A stretch of DNA of 14,821 nucleotides from JAVXCQ01 sp036659415 (lineage in GTDB: Bacteria > Bacillota > Negativicutes > Acidaminococcales > Acidaminococcaceae), in NCBI GenBank assembly GCA_036659415.1, contig JAVXCQ010000027.1:1-14821 (forward strand). Reading direction: 5' to 3'. Shown one piece after another: positions 6,681 through 12,578 of this stretch (positions are counted from its first letter, which is position 1; the number at the start of each line of letters is the position of its first letter). The notes below the pieces were generated by a model. It saw only the letters and a list, made by a program, of their open reading frames with translations, did no database searches and had not been told where the DNA came from. The translations under genes were made by a program, and so were the position numbers.

Positions 6681-7651
6681 TTATTGTAACCGGTGGTGCT
6701 GGTTTTATCGGGAGTAACTTGGTCAAAGGACTTAATGACCGGGGACGGGACGATATTCTCATCGTGGATAATTTGACCAACATGGTTAAATTTAAAAACC
6801 TTCAAGGTCTTAAAGCCTTGGACTATATGGATAAAATGGATTTTGCTGAGGCGCTGGCAGCTGGCAAATTTGCCAAAACCAAGATTGACGTTATTTTCCA
6901 CGAAGGTGCTTGTTCTGATACCATGGAATACAACGGTAAATATATGATGCAAAACAACTTTGAATACACGAAAAATCTTATGGATTTTGCCTTGAACCGC
7001 AAAATTCAAATGCTTTATGCGTCCTCAGCGTCCACCTACGGCAGCGGACACCACGGTTTTACCGAAGAACCAGCCTGCGAAGAAGCGCTTAACGTGTATG
7101 CTTTTTCTAAGCTGTTTTTTGATAATTACGCTCGTCGTTATTTTGACGTGGCAGACAGTCAATTGGTAGGGTTACGTTATTTTAACGTGTATGGACCGCA
7201 AGAAAATCATAAAGGCAAAATGGCTTCGATGATTTATCAAATGTACAACCAGTGGCAGGCCGAAGGCAAAGTTAAATTATTTGAGGGTATTGACGGCTAC
7301 GGCAACGGCGAACAAACTCGGGATTTCATCTACGTCAAAGACGTGGTTAAGGTGAACTTCTTTTTCTGGGATCACCCGGAACTAAAAGGCATTTATAATT
7401 GCGGCACGGGTAAGGCTCATACCTTTAACACTTTAGCTAGGGGTGTCTTGCAACATTTTGGTAGCGGAGCACTGGAATATGTGCCTTTCCCGGAAGTTTT
7501 GAAAGGTAAATATCAAAGTTTTACCGAAGCTAATGCGGCTAAACTGTTGGCGGCGGGCTATGACGGTGGTTTCACCAAAATCGAAGCTGCCATTGCCGAG
7601 TATTGTGCACTGCTGGATCAAACCGGTGGCTATTATACTAATAAAGCCTAG
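6677..7651 (+). CDS. hldD: ADP-L-glycero-D-manno-heptose 6-epimerase (HldD)
   Basis: HldD epimerises ADP-D-glycero-beta-D-manno-heptose at C6 to give the L-glycero form used by heptosyltransferases. It is a 324-residue extended short-chain dehydrogenase/reductase. The NAD(P)-binding motif is VTGGAGFIGSN (4-14). The catalytic YxxxK is Y141 to K145 in YAFSKLFFD, and the S-S pair at 117-118 in LYASSASTYG supplies the Ser of the triad. The FNVYGPQENHKG segment (169-180) and NCGTG near the C-terminus are normal for the family. Its ATG overlaps the hldE stop (ATGA, 6677-6680), so translation is probably coupled. The Shine-Dalgarno GAAGGAGG lies just upstream inside hldE. It is followed by the unusual 151-base gap before gmhB. 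Confidence 0.96.
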   Translation: MIIVTGGAGFIGSNLVKGLNDRGRDDILIVDNLTNMVKFKNLQGLKALDYMDKMDFAEALAAGKFAKTKIDVIFHEGACSDTMEYNGKYMMQNNFEYTKNLMDFALNRKIQMLYASSASTYGSGHHGFTEEPACEEALNVYAFSKLFFDNYARRYFDVADSQLVGLRYFNVYGPQENHKGKMASMIYQMYNQWQAEGKVKLFEGIDGYGNGEQTRDFIYVKDVVKVNFFFWDHPELKGIYNCGTGKAHTFNTLARGVLQHFGSGALEYVPFPEVLKGKYQSFTEANAAKLLAAGYDGGFTKIEAAIAEYCALLDQTGGYYTNKA

Positions 7652-7676
7652 GTGCGAAAGAGCGTCCAAGTTTTAA

Positions 7677-7735
7677 GCGGGTGGACTGTGCCCGCACTAA
7701 CCAACGAAAGCTTGTTTTTTAAGCTTTTGTTGGTT
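7677..7735 (+). other. Two hairpins in the hldD-gmhB gap
   Basis: GCGGG (7677-7681) can pair with CCCGC (7691-7695). Immediately after, AACCAACGAAAGCTT (7699-7713) pairs with AAGCTTTTGTTGGTT (7721-7735) over a GTTTTTT loop, 15 base pairs with one G-T wobble. The T run is in the loop and not after the stem, so this is not a standard terminator. The right arm can alternatively pair with a downstream segment at 7761-7768. Attenuator, processing site and mRNA stabiliser are all possible. Confidence 0.6.
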
Positions 7736-7770
7736 CGCCTCTTCGTCTACACCAAGAAAGGAACCAACCA

Positions 7771-7806
7771 ATGATGAATAATAAAAGCTTGAGGTTCTTA
7801 GTATGA
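7771..7806 (+). CDS. Possible 11-residue leader peptide upstream of gmhB
   Basis: The reading frame encodes MMNNKSLRFLV and stops at TGA (7804-7806). That stop overlaps the gmhB ATG (7803-7805) as ATGA, an arrangement that usually allows coupled translation. AAAGGA (7757-7762) lies 8 bases before the first ATG, a better ribosome site than the GAGG in front of gmhB. It directly follows the hairpin region, and its ribosome site overlaps the segment 7761-7768 that can pair with the hairpin arm. No composition bias toward one amino acid is obvious. A peptide this short could be chance, so confidence is low. Confidence 0.3.
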   Translation: MMNNKSLRFLV

Positions 7807-8324
7807 AGAAAGTGACCAAGCAGCCTTTGTCGCCGGCAGTTTTTTTTGACCGGGACGGCGTCTTAAATGTCGACAAGGCGTATCTTTACAAAATTGAAGA
7901 ACTGGAATGGATTGACGGTGCTAAAGCTGCTGTAGCCTATTTGACGCAGAAAGGTTACCGGATTTTTGTGGTGACCAATCAGAGCGGGATTGCTCGTGGC
8001 TATTACAGCGTAGACGCCATGCACCAATTGCATCAGGTGATGACGGCGGAGCTGGCAGAAGCTGGCGGCAAAGTGGAAAAATTCTATTATTGCCCACATT
8101 TGCCGACAGGTACAGTGGCAGAATACGCCATTGCCTGCACTTGCCGTAAACCCCAACCGGGGCTATTATTGCAGGCTTTTCAAGAATATCAGCTTGACAA
8201 GGAGCAAAGCTTTTTAATCGGTGATAAAGACAGGGACGTGGCAAGTGCAGTGGCGGCAGGCATCAAAGGCTACCTGTATACCGGTGGGAACTTGCTTACT
8301 TTCGTGTGCTCCATCGTCGGCTGA
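7803..8324 (+). CDS. gmhB: D-glycero-beta-D-manno-heptose 1,7-bisphosphate 7-phosphatase (GmhB)
   Basis: GmhB removes the C7 phosphate from heptose 1,7-bisphosphate before adenylylation by HldE. It is a 173-residue HAD-superfamily phosphatase. The nucleophile motif is FFDRDGVLN (14-22) with D16 and D18. VVTNQSGIARG (57-66 region) is HAD motif II with the family loop. The structural zinc site is C97, H99, C112 and C114, and RKPQPG gives the motif III Lys at 116. IGDKDRD (139-145) holds the metal-binding Asp residues 141 and 145. It is somewhat shorter than E. coli GmhB (about 190), ending soon after TGGNLL. GAGG (7791-7794) is 8 bases upstream of the ATG, which also overlaps the stop of a possible leader ORF. 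The histidinol-phosphatase paralogue is unlikely given the heptose neighbours. Confidence 0.94.
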   Translation: MKKVTKQPLSPAVFFDRDGVLNVDKAYLYKIEELEWIDGAKAAVAYLTQKGYRIFVVTNQSGIARGYYSVDAMHQLHQVMTAELAEAGGKVEKFYYCPHLPTGTVAEYAIACTCRKPQPGLLLQAFQEYQLDKEQSFLIGDKDRDVASAVAAGIKGYLYTGGNLLTFVCSIVG

Positions 8325-8396
8325 GGATAAGCGTGGACGGAGTCTGGTGCTTTTAGGGTTTGGGGCAAGACAAAAAATGAACCGTAGGAGTAAGCG

Positions 8397-9461
8397 ATGT
8401 GTATGGAATACCAAAATATTTTGCTCATTAAAATGAGTTCGTTAGGCGATATCTTGCACGCTCTGCCCTTTGCGGCGGCGTTGCGGGAACGCTACCCCCA
8501 GGCTAAAATCACCTGGCTGGTACATCCGCAGTTTGCGGGCTTTGTTCCTGATGCACCCACTATTGACGAAGTGCTTTTTTTTGACAAAGTTGCCTTTAAA
8601 AAACTAAGCTTCTGGGCAAAGTTCCAATTTTTATGTACTTTTAGACAAGAATTGCACGCAAAGCATTTCGACTTGGTCATTGATTTGCAGGGTTTGTTTA
8701 AAAGTGCTGTGGTGGCAGCACTGACCGGTTGTTCGGAGCGGCTGGGGTATTGCGAAATGCGGGAAGGTAGCGGCTGGGTGAGCAAGGCGATTTGCGGCGC
8801 TCATCGCAAGGACCATGTGATTGAGCGCTATCTCGATGTTGCTCGCTATTTGGGTGCGGAGCTTAAGCAGCTCACTTTTCCTTTACCGGATTTGACGCAA
8901 GAAGCACTGACGGTGCGCACGAAGCTAGGTTTAGGAGAGGCGCCTTACGACGTTATTGTACCGGGAGCACGGTGGGCAACCAAAGAGTGGCCGCCGGAGC
9001 ATTATGCACAGCTCATTAAACTCATGTTAGCTGCTAACGCCGGTGCGGCAGACGCCAAAGAGCGCTATGTAGTGCTAGCGGGAGGGCCGGACGAAGTCGG
9101 CAAAGGGGCACGAATTGTCGAGCTTGTGCCAGCTGGGCGGGTAATTAATCTTATTGGTCAAACCTCGCTGCGGGAACTGGCGGCGCTTATTGCCGGTTGT
9201 GGCGTATATATTAGTGGCGACACGGGGCCGCTCCATTTTGCGGCGGCACTGCAAAAACCGCTGATTGCTCTCTACGGGCCAACGAAAGCTGACCGTACGG
9301 GACCTTATGGGAGCAGCAATTCAACGATTTTATTGAGTCCGGCCAGTTGTGCCGGCTGTTTAAAGAAGCATTGCCGAGCTTGGCATTGTATGTATGATAT
9401 TACTGTTGCTAGGGTTTTTGCGGAGTATCAACAAAAGCTCTGGGGGATAAATCAGCATTAA
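8397..9461 (+). CDS. GT9 LPS heptosyltransferase, WaaC-like
   Basis: This 354-residue GT-B glycosyltransferase of family GT9 would move L-glycero-D-manno-heptose from ADP-heptose to the Kdo or heptose of the inner core at the cytoplasmic face. The N-terminal domain opens ILLIKMSSLGDILHALP (8-24), the acceptor-side motif with its Asp at residue 18. DLVIDLQGLFKSA (92-104) is also typical. In the C-terminal domain, VPGARWATKEWP (188-199) and SGDTGPLHFAAAL (273-285) contribute the ADP-heptose site. The TSSMGD-like opening and the LQGL-K segment resemble heptosyltransferase I more than II, but exact acceptor order is not decided here. A cysteine cluster, C318, C321, C326 and C331, lies near the C-terminus. 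TAGGAG (8385-8390) is 6 bases before the ATG, so 8397 is preferred to the ATG at 8403. It lies 72 bases after gmhB. Confidence 0.9.
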   Translation: MCMEYQNILLIKMSSLGDILHALPFAAALRERYPQAKITWLVHPQFAGFVPDAPTIDEVLFFDKVAFKKLSFWAKFQFLCTFRQELHAKHFDLVIDLQGLFKSAVVAALTGCSERLGYCEMREGSGWVSKAICGAHRKDHVIERYLDVARYLGAELKQLTFPLPDLTQEALTVRTKLGLGEAPYDVIVPGARWATKEWPPEHYAQLIKLMLAANAGAADAKERYVVLAGGPDEVGKGARIVELVPAGRVINLIGQTSLRELAALIAGCGVYISGDTGPLHFAAALQKPLIALYGPTKADRTGPYGSSNSTILLSPASCAGCLKKHCRAWHCMYDITVARVFAEYQQKLWGINQH

Positions 9462-9494
9462 AACTATGAGGGTTGTGGTGGGGGTAGTAGTTAA

Positions 9495-10523
9495 ATGATA
9501 GAACTAAAAGGCAAGCGCATCCTTGTAACCTTTCTGATGCATTTGGGGGACTTAACGCTGACAACACCGTTTTTGCACGTGCTTAGACAAGCGGCTCCTG
9601 GTGCCCATATTACCTATTTAGTAGATGAAAAACTAAAAGACGTGGTTAGCGGTAATCCTAATGTGGATGCGGTGATGACGCTGGACAAAAAAGGTAGCGA
9701 TAATTCACTGGGAGCGTTAGTTAAAAAAGCGGACGTTATTAGTGCCCGCAAGTTTGATGTGCTCATTAATCTGCATCCCAATGAACGCTGTTCCTTTATT
9801 GATTTTTGGGCAGACGTACCCGTGAAAGTTGGGTTTAGCCATTTTCTGTTTCGTCCCTTTTTGACGAAAATAACGCGCCTTAACCGCAAACTACACGCGG
9901 CGGATATGTATATTGATGTCTTGGCACAACTAGGTGTGCAGGACTTGAGCAATCCGGGGCTGGAGATTTACCCTAGCCCAGCACATCAGCAAGCGGCGCA
10001 GGTTTTTTGGTTACGGCAGCAATTAACGGCGAAAGAACAGGTAGTGGGCTTCAATATTGGTAGTGCCGTGGCGACTAAGCGCTGGGCACCGGAACGTTTC
10101 GCCGCTGTTGCCGATCACTTGGCAGGGCAGGGCTATCGCACGGTATTTTTCGGTGGCACCATGGACGCCGCAATGGTAAGTGAGGCTACGGCACTAATGC
10201 AGACTAAGCCCATCGTGGCAACAGGCGTTTTTAGCATTGGCGAATTAGCGGCGGCTATGAAGCGGTGTGCACTCATTATTACTAATGACAGTGGCCCTAT
10301 GCACGTGGCGATTAGCCAAAAAGTTCCCATTGTGGCACTCTATGGACCGAGCAGTCCAGCGCTGTACGGACCTTATACCAAAGACGCTACGATCGTGACG
10401 GCTGAGCCGCCTTGTTTGGGCTGTGCGAGGGGCATGAAGCACCAGTGCGACGATTTACAGTGTATGACAAGACTAACGGTAGAACAGGTGGTAGCGGCGG
10501 CGGAAGCTTGGCTACACCGTTAA
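9495..10523 (+). CDS. GT9 LPS heptosyltransferase, WaaF/WaaQ-like
   Basis: This second GT9 enzyme has 342 residues and probably adds the second heptose, or a side heptose, to the inner core. RILVTFLMHLGDLTLTTP (8-25) is the acceptor-side motif with Asp at 19. FNIGSAVATKRWAPERF (186-202) and TNDSGPMHVA (263-272) form the nucleotide-sugar site, and LYGPSSPALYGP follows. Four cysteines, C307, C310, C318 and C323, precede a Met, the same arrangement as in the neighbouring GT9 protein apart from spacing. It is clearly a paralogue of the 8397 gene and not a duplicate, since identity is limited to family motifs. The ribosome site is a weak G-rich run about 10 bases upstream. It lies 33 bases after the first heptosyltransferase and 43 before the LtaS-like gene. 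Whether it is WaaF or WaaQ in function is not decided. Confidence 0.88.
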   Translation: MIELKGKRILVTFLMHLGDLTLTTPFLHVLRQAAPGAHITYLVDEKLKDVVSGNPNVDAVMTLDKKGSDNSLGALVKKADVISARKFDVLINLHPNERCSFIDFWADVPVKVGFSHFLFRPFLTKITRLNRKLHAADMYIDVLAQLGVQDLSNPGLEIYPSPAHQQAAQVFWLRQQLTAKEQVVGFNIGSAVATKRWAPERFAAVADHLAGQGYRTVFFGGTMDAAMVSEATALMQTKPIVATGVFSIGELAAAMKRCALIITNDSGPMHVAISQKVPIVALYGPSSPALYGPYTKDATIVTAEPPCLGCARGMKHQCDDLQCMTRLTVEQVVAAAEAWLHR

Positions 10524-10566
10524 AAAGTACAAGCCAGTTACTTAGAAAGAAAAATAGAGGGACAGT

Positions 10567-12504
10567 ATGCGAGCAAAACAGTTTTTGCATAATTTACAAC
10601 AAGACTTTAAAGTATTTATCTATCTCAATGCGCTGCTCATGGTGTTGCGCATTGCTTTTTTATATCTATTCGCCTCCCAACTGGCACAGGTCAGTGCCCA
10701 AGAAATCGGAATGTCGCTGTGGTATGGTTTGCGTATCAGTATGAAAACAGCAGGCCTTTTGACACTAATCGGTGCGGTGCTCTCCACGCTACCCCAGTTG
10801 GTTTTGCGGCGGTGGCCGGCGGCATGTTTACGCCAAAGCTGGCATAGTCTAGGGCTAGTGCTTTTGACCTTGGCATTTTTTACGCGAATACCCTATTACA
10901 AAATCTTTAATTCCGGTTTTAACCTTATGCTTATTAATGGTGCGAAGGACGATTGGCACGCTATCTATATTACCGCAGTGCAACAATACCAGCTTTGGCC
11001 TCGCTTGGCAGGAGTGGTGCTAGTTAGCGTGGGGCTAGTCTGGATGCTGCGCCAAGTGCTCGCTACTAGCACCTGGGCACCTCGGCACAAGAGGTGGCTT
11101 GCTGTTTTGTTAGCGGTATTTGTCTTGCCGTTTTTTATGATTTTCGTCCGCTTTGGCGGCGGTTATAGCTATGATTCCGGTATTCATTGGGAAAGTGCGG
11201 CGCGTCTGAAGTCCCATTTATTGAATGAGGCTATTTTAGATGACGGGCAAGCCCTGTACCGGGTCTACGCTATGCAGACCCGTTTAATGTCGGCGGCTCA
11301 GGTGGAATTTAAGCCGGGGGAACTTGCTAGGAGTTTGACGCTCCTACAGGGGCAGACCGGTACCGGCGATGTTGACAGTGCCCTTGTGCGGACGGCGCAG
11401 GGAGCGAAACTTGCGACGCCACCGGTGCAGATTTTCTTCCTTTTTGGCGAAAACTACGCTTTGTGGCCGTTGTTACCTCGTTATGCTGCGCTGAGTTTAA
11501 CGACCTACGGCAATCAGTTTGCTCATTCCGAGCAGGGTGCTACTCTTCCTAATTTTCTCTCTAACAGCGGCGGTACGATGACTTCGCTTAAAGGCTTAAT
11601 TTCGGGCTTGGTCGACACTGGATTTTATGAAAATTACGAAGCGGAAACTTATCGTACGCACTATGCGACTGGTTTGGGTAACATCATGAAAAAGCTAGGT
11701 TATAAAACCTGTTTTTGGTATGGGGGCAGTAGCGAGTGGCAGGATATTAGCAAATTTGTGCTGAGCCAAGGCTTTGATGAATTTTACGGCGCCAATACTT
11801 TTGGCACCCAAGCAGGCGGTGTGTGGGGTGTGGACGATGCGACCTTGTTTGCGCAAATCAGTAAATATAGTGCGGCACATCAGGGGGAGCAACTCTTCCA
11901 TTTTGTGCTGACGACCAGTAATCACCCGCCCTATGCTCTAGACGTGGATGCCCTCGGATTTCCTCGGCAAAAAGTAGCGGCTAAGTTACCGCCTACTATT
12001 AGCAGTGATACCGCCACACTAAACCAATTAGGACATATTTGGTATGCCGACCAAGTGCAGGGCAAGTTCATTACACAAATGAAAGCAGAGCAGCCGGCTA
12101 GTCTTTTTATTATTACCGGCGACCATGCTGAACGCTTTTCTTTTGCACAGGAAGAAGCTTTGCAGGCTTTATCGGCAGTTCCCTGTATCTTTTACGGACA
12201 GGGAGTACAACCAGATTTATTTAACGGTACGACAACCGGCAGCCAGGTGCAAATTATCCCCACGCTGGTCGAGCTAGTGGCACCGGCAGGCTATCAATAT
12301 AGCAGTTTATTACCTAGTTTATTGGACGCAACTTATAATATTAGTTTCAACCACCGCTTATGGGGTGCGGGACTTCAAATAGGAGAGCTGAGCACTATTG
12401 GCACAGCCCAGCTGAGCGCAAGTCAGCGTCAGCAGATACAAGAGCAGGCAGCGGCGGCTAAGCTGGTTGCGGCCTGGCGCATTAAGCAAGGGAACAAAAT
12501 CTAA
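10567..12504 (+). CDS. LtaS-like membrane sulfatase-family phospho-group transferase
   Basis: This 645-residue protein has the lipoteichoic-acid-synthase layout: about five membrane segments (near residues 15-38, 54-75, 92-106, 147-163 and 178-195) followed by an extracytoplasmic alkaline-phosphatase/sulfatase domain (about 285-600). Putative metal residues are E295 in FLFGENYALW and D519-H520 in IITGDHAERF. The nucleophile Thr is probably T337 in SNSGGTMTSLKGLISG. SNHPPY (451-456) corresponds to the family His motif. LtaS enzymes transfer glycerol phosphate from phosphatidylglycerol. In a diderm with LPS, a teichoic acid product is unlikely, and addition of a phospho-group to LPS core or another envelope glycan is an inference. 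It is last in the heptose operon and closed by a palindromic hairpin. The ribosome site is a modest AGAGGGA just upstream. OpgB-type phosphoglycerol transferase is an alternative. Confidence 0.85.
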   Translation: MRAKQFLHNLQQDFKVFIYLNALLMVLRIAFLYLFASQLAQVSAQEIGMSLWYGLRISMKTAGLLTLIGAVLSTLPQLVLRRWPAACLRQSWHSLGLVLLTLAFFTRIPYYKIFNSGFNLMLINGAKDDWHAIYITAVQQYQLWPRLAGVVLVSVGLVWMLRQVLATSTWAPRHKRWLAVLLAVFVLPFFMIFVRFGGGYSYDSGIHWESAARLKSHLLNEAILDDGQALYRVYAMQTRLMSAAQVEFKPGELARSLTLLQGQTGTGDVDSALVRTAQGAKLATPPVQIFFLFGENYALWPLLPRYAALSLTTYGNQFAHSEQGATLPNFLSNSGGTMTSLKGLISGLVDTGFYENYEAETYRTHYATGLGNIMKKLGYKTCFWYGGSSEWQDISKFVLSQGFDEFYGANTFGTQAGGVWGVDDATLFAQISKYSAAHQGEQLFHFVLTTSNHPPYALDVDALGFPRQKVAAKLPPTISSDTATLNQLGHIWYADQVQGKFITQMKAEQPASLFIITGDHAERFSFAQEEALQALSAVPCIFYGQGVQPDLFNGTTTGSQVQIIPTLVELVAPAGYQYSSLLPSLLDATYNISFNHRLWGAGLQIGELSTIGTAQLSASQRQQIQEQAAAAKLVAAWRIKQGNKI

Positions 12505-12515
12505 ACAGACGTGCC

Positions 12516-12549
12516 AAGGGCGCCCTCACTAGCTAGTGGGGGCGCCCTT
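12516..12549. terminator. Palindromic hairpin between convergent genes
   Basis: AAGGGCGCCCTCACTAG pairs with CTAGTGGGGGCGCCCTT, 17 base pairs with one T-G wobble and almost no loop. It lies 11 bases after the LtaS-like stop and 29 bases from the stop of the minus-strand gene, so it would serve both. Neither side has a clear T tract, so termination may be Rho-assisted or imperfect. Confidence 0.72.
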
Positions 12550-12578
12550 AAGGTTTATAGCGGTTTTAGTTATGCTCT

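Noticed and set aside
7699..7735. Standard terminator after hldD
   Set aside because: The T run is in the loop and no T tract follows the stem, so it is listed as a structured region and not as a terminator.
8221..8436. 71-codon ORF bridging gmhB and the first heptosyltransferase
   Set aside because: It overlaps gmhB in another frame, and composition does not resemble a protein. The start codon falls inside the conserved GDKDRD region of gmhB. It was also considered as a sign of a gmhB frameshift, but gmhB ends naturally after its last motif.
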